Shown: positions 30,078 through 39,331, numbered from the stretch's first letter. The stretch is 64,000 bases of DNA from Kiritimatiellota bacterium (GCA_013151865.1 JAADHN010000160.1:1-64000), one strand, 5' to 3'. Notes: generated from the sequence alone by a model not told the origin. Translations and numbers: made by a program.

Positions 30078-30097
30078 CTTCGGGTCCGACCCCGAAG
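30078..30097. terminator. hairpin between convergent genes, possible bidirectional terminator
   Basis: CTTCGGG and CCCGAAG pair around a six-base loop in the 145-base gap between the polyferredoxin and GH172 genes. The position suits transcript termination from both sides, but there is no T tract on either strand. Confidence 0.3.
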
Positions 30098-30147
30098 ATC
30101 GACGGTTGCAGGGGCGGGCTCAAGCGTGGTCTCGACCGACCTTATCG

Positions 30148-33100
30148 CTACTGCCGCTTCAGAGTGATGCAGTCCACCCCGACCAAGATGCCTTTCGACT
30201 TCTCGTTGCGGCCGACGACTTCGAACTTGAGACGATGTTCTCCCTTGGCGAGGTTGAAGGTCCCGAGTCGGGTCTTGCCGCCCCAAGTAACCTGCGGGTC
30301 GTAGGTATCGAACTCTCCGAGGGCCCTGCCGTCGAGCGAGAGACGCACAATGGCGTAGTCCCAGCTTTTGGTGAAGTACACGCACAACTCGTACCTGCCG
30401 TCGGCGGGAGCGTCCAACAACCAGGTGAAAGATGCGCCGACTTTTTCGGGATGGAACCACAGATGATTGCCGCCGCTGAAGCGGCGCCCCAACTTCTGAT
30501 CCGTGATCCGACCGTCTTCGACGGCAGTCAGGTTCGCGGTCTCGCCCTCGATGGCATTCTCGACCACGATTCTCTTCCAGCCCACGTAGTCCAGTCCGAG
30601 AGCACGTCCCGAAGCTTTGGGATCTTTGCCCACACAAACAAAGCGGAAACGGGTTTGGCGGTTATTCCCTTTGAGTGTACCAAGTTTTGTCCAGTCCTTC
30701 ACGCCGACTTCCGCGGCATATCCCTTGAGAACACACGCCGACTTGCCGTTGATGAAGGCCCGATAATCCCCGTAGTCCGGGCCGCGGGTCAAGCCCACGC
30801 AAACGTCCCACTTCCCGGGCGGGATATGCGCTTCGAGTTCGATGGCGTCTCCCGTGTTCGCGGCCGGGAATTTCAATTGTCGGCCGCCGCTCCAATAGAT
30901 GCCGGTCTCGCGAATCGGTTCGGGGCCGCGGCGCGCGACCTCGCGGGCGGTTTCGGCTTCGGCGATGTCCCGAAGCCGACGGGCCGGGACAAACTGAAAA
31001 CAGTCGAACACGGCACGCCCGGCGGACGTGAAACGAATCGTGAGTTTGGGCCGCCCCGTCGAAAAAACTCCTGCCCCAATCTTCGAAGCGTCTCCCTTGC
31101 CGTAGGTTGCCGGCGTCGTTCCGACTTCGGTATCGCCGGAAAGCAGGCGGAACGCCGCCAGCCCGTTGAGATTGCGCGGGGTGTGAATCCAAACCATGTA
31201 CGGCCCTTCGAGAATCAGCTCGGGGCCGAGAAACGTGATTGCGTCACCCGGCTTCTTCACCCCCAGATCGATGGTCAATCCTCGGGAAAACTCGTAGCCG
31301 AGGGTCTCGTCGTCCACGAGTTTCGCGCCGCGCTCAAGCTCGGCAGCCAACGCGTCTTCCGCTTCAATGACCGGCGGCTTGGGCACTTTGCCCCATGGCC
31401 GGCGTTTCGCGACCGGCACAGGCTCGAAGAAATCCGTGCCGCCAGGCAGTTGGTACCAATAAGCCACTGAGACATAGTCCTCGTCCCAGCGCACGGCAGG
31501 GGTCCCCCACTGACTCTCCGGATAGTTCTCGATGGTAGCCCTAAACCGTTTGTAGAACGGCACGTCGTCGGGAACCATCCAGCGGTAGCAGCACGTCCGC
31601 GCGTACTCGCGCGTGCTTTGGATGAAGCTGCAAGCAAAAAACGTTTCCTGCAGCGTCCGAATGCCCCAGGCATCTCCGAAAAAGTCCTCGCTCCCCGTCC
31701 CGAAAAAGCTGGGAAAGACGTCGTCGTCCACCCAGATCTTTTCGTCGCCTTCGCCCCACCAACTTCGCCAGGCATCGTCAATGCAAAGGGCCACTCCCAC
31801 GAACCGTCCTTTGCCTTCGCAGTCGATCAATGGATAGTCGAATGTCTTGCACACTGCTTCGCGCCGGTACTTGCACTTGAAATACATGGTGTTCGGCGGC
31901 AAATCGTTTGCCGGTGCGTGCACGATGCGATAAGTCAGAGTGGCGGGCTTTCCGCCCTCGTTCCTGACGACGAAACGTCCGGATTTGCGGAACGGCATGG
32001 GGAAATAGCAGTACCCCTCCCCCTTGATATAGCCCAATGGATACGATTTGTATTCGTGCGGGCCGAAGCCCGTTCCAAAGAAATTGACGATCGGAGCCCA
32101 AATACAGGGATCGGCCTCGTCGTCGAAGAAGGCCTCGAGCAGAACCTTACTATGTGCATAGCGTTCCGTTGCATCGAGTTTCGCGTGGAAAGCCTGGACG
32201 ATTCCCGGGCCTTTCAGGTCGGCGAGGATCACGTCCGTGCCCGGGGGTAGCTCGACCGTTCTGGAGATCGTCTCGGTCCCGGCCCTCACGGTTTTTGGGT
32301 CCTTGCCGCGCTGCAGGAATGCTTCGCACACACCTGCCAGGACAGCATCTTCGTCGGGCGTGAGCGGCAGGTGAAATGTTTCGACCTCGGTCCCTTCCGG
32401 AAACGTTTTGTAGCCGATGTGGTAGAAACTCGGCTGGCTCAGGGTGACGATACAGCTTTTCGCGAAAGGAATGGGCAGATAGCAGTCGGACGCGAGCGCG
32501 TCCCGATTTCCGGGACGACGAAACGTCATGGGGCGAATGAACGGCCATTCGCGCCGGCGCGCCAGGGTCTCCGCATCGGGGTCAGTCGCGCCCTTGAGGA
32601 AAAGCTCCTTGAAATCGAATTCCATCGGCACCGTGCTGCCGTCAAAATAGAAGGCGATTTTCCCGCGCGGATCGGCCGACCATATACGATAGATACAGCC
32701 GGGCCCGGGTATGGCGGCGACGATATTCTCCGGGGGCTTTGTCGCGGAATCGGCACCGCCGTTCCGCGACAAGAAGAACACGTGGTTCCGCTCCAGCGGA
32801 TCGAGTACCCACTCCAAATCGCCGTAGGCGTATCGCGGCGTACTCGGCGGAACCCGGAATCGTTCGAGTTCGACAGCGGCCCCGGGACCGAAATGAATCG
32901 TCGGGCGGTGTCCTGCGTCGCCGTTCGCGTCCATTCCGACGCACACTTTCTTTTTGCGATCATAGCGGGACGCTCGGTTATAACTGGAGAACTGCCTCGA
33001 CACCACACCCTCTTCGAGATACGGCAGACGGTCGAGATCCATGATCTCGTGCAGAAACCATTTGTAACTGCGGCGCTCCCCCGCTTCTGCGGGCACGCAG

Positions 33101-33156
33101 AAAAGGCGTGCGGCACAGACAGCCACGCCGCACGCGATCAACAGGTTCACTCTCAT
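30148..33156 (-). CDS. exported DUF2961 (GH172) glycoside hydrolase with carbohydrate-binding tail
   Basis: 1,002 residues. The ATG at 33156 has GGAGAGCG upstream and opens a signal peptide (MRVNLLIACGVAVCAARLF, cleaved near AEAG). The N-terminal 400 residues are DUF2961, now family GH172. Characterised members cleave fructofuranosyl or D-arabinofuranosyl linkages. The conserved FFGTGSEDFFGDAWG carries a family-conserved glutamate. The rest holds three beta-sandwich modules that look like carbohydrate-binding domains; the second and third share the WSGG/FSGGNHLWF and GRYELCVYFTKSWDY style. It starts 42 bases after hgcB and is probably the last gene of that transcript. An arabinan or arabinose-rich target would fit the GH51 gene in the same operon. 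Confidence 0.88.
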   Translation of the reverse strand: MRVNLLIACGVAVCAARLFCVPAEAGERRSYKWFLHEIMDLDRLPYLEEGVVSRQFSSYNRASRYDRKKKVCVGMDANGDAGHRPTIHFGPGAAVELERFRVPPSTPRYAYGDLEWVLDPLERNHVFFLSRNGGADSATKPPENIVAAIPGPGCIYRIWSADPRGKIAFYFDGSTVPMEFDFKELFLKGATDPDAETLARRREWPFIRPMTFRRPGNRDALASDCYLPIPFAKSCIVTLSQPSFYHIGYKTFPEGTEVETFHLPLTPDEDAVLAGVCEAFLQRGKDPKTVRAGTETISRTVELPPGTDVILADLKGPGIVQAFHAKLDATERYAHSKVLLEAFFDDEADPCIWAPIVNFFGTGFGPHEYKSYPLGYIKGEGYCYFPMPFRKSGRFVVRNEGGKPATLTYRIVHAPANDLPPNTMYFKCKYRREAVCKTFDYPLIDCEGKGRFVGVALCIDDAWRSWWGEGDEKIWVDDDVFPSFFGTGSEDFFGDAWGIRTLQETFFACSFIQSTREYARTCCYRWMVPDDVPFYKRFRATIENYPESQWGTPAVRWDEDYVSVAYWYQLPGGTDFFEPVPVAKRRPWGKVPKPPVIEAEDALAAELERGAKLVDDETLGYEFSRGLTIDLGVKKPGDAITFLGPELILEGPYMVWIHTPRNLNGLAAFRLLSGDTEVGTTPATYGKGDASKIGAGVFSTGRPKLTIRFTSAGRAVFDCFQFVPARRLRDIAEAETAREVARRGPEPIRETGIYWSGGRQLKFPAANTGDAIELEAHIPPGKWDVCVGLTRGPDYGDYRAFINGKSACVLKGYAAEVGVKDWTKLGTLKGNNRQTRFRFVCVGKDPKASGRALGLDYVGWKRIVVENAIEGETANLTAVEDGRITDQKLGRRFSGGNHLWFHPEKVGASFTWLLDAPADGRYELCVYFTKSWDYAIVRLSLDGRALGEFDTYDPQVTWGGKTRLGTFNLAKGEHRLKFEVVGRNEKSKGILVGVDCITLKRQ

Positions 33157-33198
33157 TGTTCGCTCTCCGATCCGGTAACGGCACAACCCGACAGCGTT

Positions 33199-33495
33199 TT
33201 ACACTCCATACCCCCAAATCCGGAAGAAACACCGCGCGACGGTCCCATGCTCTTGGCCGTGAATGAACTTGGATGCACAGCCCACTCCCGCGCGGACGGA
33301 GATGGCGCCGGCGGCACAGTTTCGAGCGCAGGCGCCGCATTCCATGCACGCGTCCCGATCATCGATCTTCGCCTTTTTCCCCGCGAGGACGAACACCCCA
33401 TGCGGACACACCTCCATGCACATCCGACATCCGGTGCATTTGTCGGCGTGCAGCTCCAAGGTCACGATATTCCTCAGATATGCCAGTTTTCCCAT
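33199..33495 (-). CDS. hgcB: HgcB, ferredoxin partner of the mercury methylation protein
   Basis: 98 residues from the ATG at 33495, with GGGGAAG upstream. HgcB is thought to return electrons to the corrinoid of HgcA and is required with it to make methylmercury. Two CX2CX2CX3C motifs bind 4Fe-4S clusters: C20, C23, C26, C30 (CTGCRMCMEVC) and C50, C53, C56, C60 (CMECGACARNC). They are followed by AISVRAGVGCASKFI, whose C73 matches the strictly conserved Cys73 of HgcB. The usual C-terminal cysteine pair is reduced to one, C89, followed by a nine-residue hydrophobic tail. It lies 16 bases after hgcA, the standard arrangement. The adjacent hgcA makes a generic ferredoxin unlikely. Confidence 0.92.
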   Translation of the reverse strand: MGKLAYLRNIVTLELHADKCTGCRMCMEVCPHGVFVLAGKKAKIDDRDACMECGACARNCAAGAISVRAGVGCASKFIHGQEHGTVARCFFRIWGYGV

Positions 33496-33511
33496 AGGAG
33501 ATCTTCCCCTG

Positions 33512-34702
33512 TCACACGAACTGCCCCAACACCAGGAGCACAACGCCGACGATCGTCGCTGTGATGTGCACGGGGACAGCCAGCCTCATTTCCTTGAACA
33601 CACCGGACAACGACGTGTATGTCGAGGCGCCGACAAAGGTCACCGCGATAAAGGAGGAAACCGTGGGCAGCAGGACGGCCCAGGCCGCGATGTTGACCCT
33701 GGTTCCCCATCCTGCAGAGGCGTCCCACCGGAACCAAGTCACTGCCAATGCCGCCACCCCCCCCAAGACAGCGCCCTTCACGGCGAATGCCCTGCCCGGA
33801 AGCCACGGCAGCAGCAGCGGCGCCAGGAAAGTGCCGCAGAGAAAGGCGATCGCGTACATGGCCAACGCCCAAGGTCCCAAGCGGAGCGCTTTGTGCAACA
33901 GCCATCCTTGCCGATCCAAGCCGGACACGACCACGAGGGTCAACATGATGATCAGGCCCTGCCTGCCCCAAAGTGCTCGCCTTCCCCATGAGACGATCTC
34001 CAGCGGGGTGAGTACCAAGCGGTCCCGGAAGTCGAATCGCACTTCGCGCATGTCGGGTGTGGCGTCGAAACCGTTCTCGACGAAGCGGGGAATGTCCGAG
34101 GCACGCACCGGCCCGTAGATCACGCGGAACCCGGACCGCTTTTTCACTTGGTGGGCGGCCACACCGGGCGCGCCCAGTTGCGGGACAATCAGCGTCCGGT
34201 GAGAGACGATCTTCGCAAGCTTCGTCGTCGCGATGCGCTTCACCAATTCGTCGGTGCCGAAGGTCCCTTTTCCGGCGGCGCACCAGACATTGATCCCGCG
34301 AGTGTCCAGCACCAAGACCCAGGCCGACATGTCGGCAAGCTGCTTGCGCAGGACATCGAAGCTCATTTTGTAGTTTGCCGTCACGAATACCGGCGAGTCG
34401 GGTCCGGGCTCGCCGACGGCATACAGCCCCGGGACTACCGCGTAGTTCATCCGCCCGATGGCCCAGCGCGCCTTCCAGGCGCCGAGGCGATCCTGAAACC
34501 GGAGCCGAGCCTCGACCTTGGGAATGGTCCCGGCGGGGGTGTCGACTTGGCCGACGATCCAGTGCCCTGCCGCCGCGCTCCCGGACACGGTGGCGTGCGA
34601 CTCGCAGCCGCACTCGGGACCGCCCGCGGGCCCCGGACAGCAGCGCCCCTTCTCCGGCCGGTCCCGCTGGTCCGAACAACTGGGTTGTGCCATTTTTGTC
34701 AT
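33512..34702 (-). CDS. hgcA: HgcA, corrinoid protein for mercury methylation
   Basis: 396 residues from the ATG at 34702, with AGAGGA just upstream; the frame is open to 34873 but that part overlaps the GH51 gene. HgcA transfers a methyl group from its corrinoid to Hg(II). The corrinoid domain (about residues 85-230) carries the diagnostic cap-helix motif GINVWCAAGKGTFGT, whose Cys141 would coordinate cobalt (Cys93 in the reference protein). The HgcA-typical TPDMREVRF and DRLVLTPLEIVSWGRRALWG follow. The C-terminal 150 residues hold five membrane helices, which related acetyl-CoA-pathway corrinoid proteins lack. The N-terminus has an extra cysteine-rich stretch (CCPGPAGGPECGCES). It lies 44 bases after the GH51 gene and 16 before hgcB. 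I see no ArsR-type regulator. Confidence 0.95.
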   Translation of the reverse strand: MTKMAQPSCSDQRDRPEKGRCCPGPAGGPECGCESHATVSGSAAAGHWIVGQVDTPAGTIPKVEARLRFQDRLGAWKARWAIGRMNYAVVPGLYAVGEPGPDSPVFVTANYKMSFDVLRKQLADMSAWVLVLDTRGINVWCAAGKGTFGTDELVKRIATTKLAKIVSHRTLIVPQLGAPGVAAHQVKKRSGFRVIYGPVRASDIPRFVENGFDATPDMREVRFDFRDRLVLTPLEIVSWGRRALWGRQGLIIMLTLVVVSGLDRQGWLLHKALRLGPWALAMYAIAFLCGTFLAPLLLPWLPGRAFAVKGAVLGGVAALAVTWFRWDASAGWGTRVNIAAWAVLLPTVSSFIAVTFVGASTYTSLSGVFKEMRLAVPVHITATIVGVVLLVLGQFV

Positions 34703-34746
34703 GCGTCCTCTGTTCGTCGTGTTCGGCCGCCCTTGGCCCCCCGACC

Positions 34747-36807
34747 TCATGGCTGAATCTCGACGGCCGTCAGCGAGTGCCTCGGTAAAACGATCCGCCA
34801 TGCGTCGCTTTCCTTTCGGACGGGGGTTTCGACCAGCCCGACCTCTTGCTTTGCCCCGACATTCGTCGCCCAAGGGGTGGGCCCGACGAGGCTCCAGGCA
34901 GTGGCGCGCGATGCCGCTCCCGGCCGTAGGCCCTGCACTTGAATGGCTGTCGCGATGTCCGTCTCGAAACGGGTGTTGACGATCATCAGCGTGATCGCCC
35001 CGCCGGCTCGCTTCGCCGCATTGACGGACAAGTCCGGGACCGCTCCGAAGTTGGCCGGCTGGAACTCCTGCACGCGGACGAGCCGGAAGTAGGCGCGACC
35101 GCGGATAGGATCGGCCCCGCCGTCATGCCCAACCCGGCGAGTCTGGATCATGATCTCTTCTGCATCGGCCAGGGTCACGTAGTCCACCGCCACCTCGGTC
35201 CAATCGCTGTCGCCCCGCACATCGCCCCCGATAGCGTACGACCGGGTCGCTTCGTACCCACGTCCGTCTCCCACCTGAAACCCGACGCCCTGCCCCGTCC
35301 TAAGCGCCGAGGTCTTGATCTCTCCCGTCACCCGGTAGCCGGTCCGCGGTTTCGCCGGAAGCTTCAGGTTGGCATGATAATAGTTGGTGTCCTTGCCGGA
35401 GAATTCGGCCACGAGCACCCGGCCCTCAATCCGCTGCTTGACGAGCGGGTTGCGGCTCGTGCTCCACCGATAGTCCTGCGGCAGGAGGTCGGCGTCGAAC
35501 AGCTTGAACTCGGTCCGTTTCCCGAAGCGCGGCCGCACTCGCGCGCCCCCCGGAAAGTCCCATTGCCCGCACGAGACACGGGTCGCGACGAGCGTGTCGC
35601 CGAAGTGCTCGTTGTAGAGTTGATAGACGTAGAAATTCGCCTGTTTGACAGGTGTTTCCCCCTTATGCACATACCCCCGCACCATGCCCCAATACTCATT
35701 GGCGAATTGCCAGAAGTTCGCCAGTACGATCCGGTTGCGCGGCTGCATCATCACACGGATGTGCTCGGCGTTGCGAAGTGCGTTTCCGAGGGTCTGGCGA
35801 TAGGGGACCGGCTTGTTCTGAACGAAGTGCCCGTTGTACTCGGTGATCGCCCACTGCAGGTCGGTTCGGCCGGTTTCGCGTTGCACAAGTTCGTTGAGCC
35901 GGTCGTAGACTCGCTGGAGTTGCGCGTCGCAGGCCACGCACGCCCGCATCACGGACCGGGGTTTCACCTCGGTCGCGTCGCCGTAAAGCGCAGGCAAATA
36001 GGTATGCTCGATCCCGAAGTCGATCTCGGGTCCGGCGATCCGAAGCACCTTCTCGTTCCACTTCCGTTCTCCGAATTGGATCAAAGCGCCAAGCTTGATA
36101 CTCGGGTCCACGGCTTTCATCGCGGACCGATACTCGCGGTACCGTCGGGCATACTCCTCGGGGGAAAACTTCCGCTTTTCTTTCCTGCCCTCGGTTGGCC
36201 TGTGCTCGCCGTGATAGGACTCGTTTCCGTACTCGAACCAGATCACATTGTAGGGCGCGGGATGACCGTCGGCCGCACGGACCGCGGCCCAGTCCACACC
36301 GCCGTTCGGGTTCTTGCCGTCATTGGGCGCATTGAGATACTCAACCAGATCCGCCGCGTCTTGCGGCCCGCCCCAGTAGACGGCCACGGTCAGGATGGGG
36401 ATCGAGCCGACGGCGTCACAGAACTCGAGGAACTCGGGCAGCCCAAACTGTTGATCGGGGCGTTTCCCGAGCGGTCCCACCGTGGCCTTCCAATTGTAGT
36501 TGTGCGTGCCGCACCCGCCCGGCCAGCGGCTGACGCTGATTCCGGCCTGGCGGGCGAGTTTCACGTATTCGGGGACCGGCCGGCGGCGGTCCGGGTCCCA
36601 TGTCCCGGCCCCCCGATTGCCGTAGCGGTCGTCCTTTCTTCCCTGGTACGCCAGCATGTTGTTCCCCAGAATCAGCCGATTGACCGGACCGATCTCCTCC
36701 CCGGGATCGACCACGATACGCGCGGTGTCCCCGTCCGCGGCCGCGACGCAGGGCCCCCAGAAAAGAGGGGTGAGAGAGACAACTGTCAAAAGGAACGTAC
36801 TCCGCAT
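34747..36807 (-). CDS. exported alpha-L-arabinofuranosidase, GH51-like
   Basis: 686 residues. A signal peptide (MRSTFLLTVVSLTPLFWGP, cleaved near VAAADG) precedes a TIM-barrel catalytic domain of clan GH-A. The acid/base is E196 in WFEYGNESYHG and the nucleophile E323 in WAITEYNGHFV, at GH51-like positions, with SVSRWPGGCGTHNYNW early in the barrel. A CBM-like insert (about 460-570) and the C-terminal arabinofuranosidase beta domain (LMIVNTRFETDIATAIQV) complete it. These enzymes release terminal L-arabinofuranose from arabinan or arabinoxylan; secretion is less common in GH51 than cytoplasmic location. The gene ends 44 bases before hgcA. Confidence 0.82.
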   Translation of the reverse strand: MRSTFLLTVVSLTPLFWGPCVAAADGDTARIVVDPGEEIGPVNRLILGNNMLAYQGRKDDRYGNRGAGTWDPDRRRPVPEYVKLARQAGISVSRWPGGCGTHNYNWKATVGPLGKRPDQQFGLPEFLEFCDAVGSIPILTVAVYWGGPQDAADLVEYLNAPNDGKNPNGGVDWAAVRAADGHPAPYNVIWFEYGNESYHGEHRPTEGRKEKRKFSPEEYARRYREYRSAMKAVDPSIKLGALIQFGERKWNEKVLRIAGPEIDFGIEHTYLPALYGDATEVKPRSVMRACVACDAQLQRVYDRLNELVQRETGRTDLQWAITEYNGHFVQNKPVPYRQTLGNALRNAEHIRVMMQPRNRIVLANFWQFANEYWGMVRGYVHKGETPVKQANFYVYQLYNEHFGDTLVATRVSCGQWDFPGGARVRPRFGKRTEFKLFDADLLPQDYRWSTSRNPLVKQRIEGRVLVAEFSGKDTNYYHANLKLPAKPRTGYRVTGEIKTSALRTGQGVGFQVGDGRGYEATRSYAIGGDVRGDSDWTEVAVDYVTLADAEEIMIQTRRVGHDGGADPIRGRAYFRLVRVQEFQPANFGAVPDLSVNAAKRAGGAITLMIVNTRFETDIATAIQVQGLRPGAASRATAWSLVGPTPWATNVGAKQEVGLVETPVRKESDAWRIVLPRHSLTAVEIQP

Positions 36808-36938
36808 TCTGTGTTTCTCCTTGTTGGGAATGGTCGTTGGATCTGCATGGAGCGTCTCTCCCGGGGCGCCGGCTCAGCTCAAAGAGCCACCCGGGCCGGG
36901 GTCGCCGCGGACAACGCGACATTGAGATGTTTTCATTG

Positions 36939-37994
36939 CTAAAGCATTCTCCGGTATCTCCTGTACATCTCTTCCGCCAGAACCAGATCCGTAACGCAGT
37001 CTTCACCGGACGACAACGGCTCCCGGTCTCTCAGAATGCAGTCAATGAAGTGTTCGGCTTCACGACGGAAGCTCCAACCCCATTCGGGCGCGAGTTCCTG
37101 GATGTCCCCTTTGCGGCAAATCGTGACAGTGGCGGGCGCCTGCACCCGCAACGGCGCGTTCACGTCCAGCCGAATCCAACCCTTCTCGAAGTTGATCCGG
37201 ATGGCCTCTTCGAATCGCGTTCCGCCGAAGCTCCCCCATTCCAGAGCGCACTCGAAGCTTCCGTAGTCGAACATGGCGACGACTGTCGCGACCGATCCGG
37301 CGCCGCCACGCCAGTTGGAGTATCTCACACCGACCGGGTCGCCAAGCAGATATCGCATCAGATTGACGTCATGGCAAAAGTTATCGAGACAGTAGGAATA
37401 GAAGTTTTTCTCGCTTTCTTCAATGAAGTCCGGCAGAGCCGCCTCAGTATCCGGCGGCCGAACCTCGCCCATCGGCTCGATCACAGGCGGATCGTATCCG
37501 CAGCGCCACTCGCCCTCGAAGTTGTGCAGACGGGCGTAGACGACTTTGCCCATTTCCCCCGTCGAAAGCGCCGACTCGACGACCGCCTTGGCCCTTTGAC
37601 AACCGGGATCATAGCGTTTCATGTACGCGACCATGAGTCTGACGCTGTTCGCCTTTGCACAGTCGGCTATCCGGCGAGCGTCGCCGGAGTTGAGCGCAAT
37701 CGGCTTTTCGATGTACACGTGTTTCCCTGCTTCCAACAGCGCAGTCGCAAGCGGCGGATGGAGTTGCGGCGGGACGACAATCGCAACGGCGTCGAATTCC
37801 GCGCCGCGCGTCAGCTCATCCACGCTGCCGAAGTGCTGCGGGATGTGGTGCAGGACTGCGACCTCTCGCGCCAAATCGCTCTGCTGGTCGCAAACCGCGA
37901 CAACAGTGCAATTCTTGACGCGGATGAAATTCCGTAAATGGACCGCCTGGCCCATCTTGCCACAGCCTACCATGGCGAGTTTGACGGGGTTCAT
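36939..37994 (-). CDS. Gfo/Idh/MocA-family oxidoreductase
   Basis: 351 residues of a cytoplasmic NAD(P)-dependent sugar or inositol oxidoreductase. The Rossmann motif is LAMVGCGKMGQAVHL, and the family's catalytic-cofactor motif is EKPIAL (in GKHVYIEKPIAL). The C-terminal substrate domain contains NFCHDVNLMRYLLGD, with the H-x-x-D of the family. The start is taken at MNPVKLAM, leaving eight extra in-frame residues unused. It follows the deacetylase gene by 66 bases and precedes GH51 by 131 bases, so it probably belongs to the hgcAB-containing transcript. The substrate is unknown. Confidence 0.88.
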   Translation of the reverse strand: MNPVKLAMVGCGKMGQAVHLRNFIRVKNCTVVAVCDQQSDLAREVAVLHHIPQHFGSVDELTRGAEFDAVAIVVPPQLHPPLATALLEAGKHVYIEKPIALNSGDARRIADCAKANSVRLMVAYMKRYDPGCQRAKAVVESALSTGEMGKVVYARLHNFEGEWRCGYDPPVIEPMGEVRPPDTEAALPDFIEESEKNFYSYCLDNFCHDVNLMRYLLGDPVGVRYSNWRGGAGSVATVVAMFDYGSFECALEWGSFGGTRFEEAIRINFEKGWIRLDVNAPLRVQAPATVTICRKGDIQELAPEWGWSFRREAEHFIDCILRDREPLSSGEDCVTDLVLAEEMYRRYRRML

Positions 37995-38060
37995 ATCGCG
38001 GCACCTCGCGTTGCACATCGTGGAATCGGACCGCCGCCCTGTCGCCGTGTCCGGGGCAGG

Positions 38061-38915
38061 TCACTCCAGTTCGGCCCTGAATGTTGTCCACTCCGTGATT
38101 CCCTGCCCGGCCATCCAGTCAAAGAGTCTTTCGTAAAGACGGGAGGTCAGCGCCATCTGCTTGGCCATTGAGTGGTAGTGAGAGCCGAACACGCCGCAGG
38201 GCCAATCTCCCAGTCCCGCCACATAGTTGTCGACCTCCCGCTTAAAGAGATCCAGCAACGCATCGAAGGCATTGGATTCAACGCCTCGGATGGCCAAGTC
38301 TTCCAGGCAGGGCATCTCGAGCACCCCCGGGCCTTGGCGGAACGGCTTCCCGGGATAGTCAGGCTGCCAAGGCTCCAATTCTTGCCGACCCGTAATCACG
38401 TAACCGGTTGCGGCCGGATTGACCGAGCGGCTCGATGAGTACCGAATCCCCGATTCGAACATGGCCTTGTAGGCATTCTCGCAGATGCCGAAGCAAGGGG
38501 CGCGAAAGACCAACGGCGGCTCACCGAACGCACGTTCATAGATCGTTGCCGCTTCCTCGAAGCTCTTTCTCAGGGCCTCAACCGAATGCTCGCGCTCCCA
38601 CTTCTCGGGTTCTCGGTCGTACGCCTCGAATATCTTCGGTGCGTGGCGGCGAATGCTCTCCTGCGGCGGTCCGAATTCCAGGCAATGATGCGTCAGCCCA
38701 TGAAGCTGGAAATCGTGGCCGTCGCCCCGGGCACGACGAATGGCATCCATCCAAAATTCATTCTCGTCGGACGGTCCGTTGGGCGGTTTCGGCACCCAAA
38801 AGAATGTGCCGGGAATGGCCATGCCGTTCAGCCACTCCACCACCATCTCGAACCACTGGACGGCTTGTTTTCCCGGGGCCAATCCCACGTCGTCGCACGT
38901 AAAAACAAACTTCAT
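38061..38915 (-). CDS. polysaccharide deacetylase-like protein
   Basis: 284 residues without a signal peptide. The NodB-type TIM-barrel metal sites are visible: MKFVFTCDDVGL supplies the aspartate and FQLHGLTHHCLEFG supplies the HxxxH pair. FRAPCFGICENAYKAM resembles motif 3 (RxP). These enzymes remove acetyl or other groups from glycans or related compounds with a bound metal. GGGAGAAC precedes the ATG. It is the first gene of a closely spaced set running through Gfo/Idh/MocA, GH51, hgcA, hgcB and GH172. A cytoplasmic location suggests that it acts on imported fragments. Confidence 0.75.
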   Translation of the reverse strand: MKFVFTCDDVGLAPGKQAVQWFEMVVEWLNGMAIPGTFFWVPKPPNGPSDENEFWMDAIRRARGDGHDFQLHGLTHHCLEFGPPQESIRRHAPKIFEAYDREPEKWEREHSVEALRKSFEEAATIYERAFGEPPLVFRAPCFGICENAYKAMFESGIRYSSSRSVNPAATGYVITGRQELEPWQPDYPGKPFRQGPGVLEMPCLEDLAIRGVESNAFDALLDLFKREVDNYVAGLGDWPCGVFGSHYHSMAKQMALTSRLYERLFDWMAGQGITEWTTFRAELE

Positions 38916-39331
38916 CCGAGTTCTCCCTTCTTCACTCGTCGGAGCCGAGTTGCCGACTGTGGGTAACTCCGGCTGCCCGACCGTCGGCCTCCGGTTTTTT
39001 CATTCTGAACTTGACACTACCCCAGAATGCACCGTCTCTGGAACACCCAACCGTTGGAGTCCAAACAGCCGAATTCCTTGTCGACAAGCGTGCAACGGTC
39101 TCTGCCGTTTCGGCCCGCTCCGGTCCGCGACGCGTTGCCGCGCAGACAAACGGCAAGCCCGGGGTTCCGGGCGTCCGAATCTTTGTGCGATTGCTGCGTG
39201 GCGCCTGCGTCCCACGTTGCGAGCAACATGCGGCGGACCGTCTCAGAACAGTTTGGATGGTCTGGCCGGTTTAACAGCGGCAGGGAGTTCGGCTGCGCTC
39301 CAGATTGTTTTTGAGATGGGAATACGGCGGG
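38916..39331. other. non-coding gap upstream of the deacetylase operon
   Basis: About 415 bases with no supported gene. It should hold the promoter of the deacetylase-to-GH172 transcript, but I find no clear -35/-10 pair on the minus strand. A weak stem followed by TTTTTT at about 38973-39000 reads on the plus strand, where no gene precedes it. Confidence 0.4.

Noticed and set aside
33199-33543. A longer HgcB starting at 33543
   Set aside because: The extra 16 residues overlap the end of hgcA, and the ATG at 33495 has a ribosome site and gives the family's usual N-terminus.
33512-34702. CdhD-type corrinoid protein of the acetyl-CoA pathway instead of HgcA
   Set aside because: CdhD lacks the NVWCAAGK cap helix with its cobalt-binding cysteine and lacks a C-terminal membrane domain, both of which are present here. 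An hgcB gene follows immediately.
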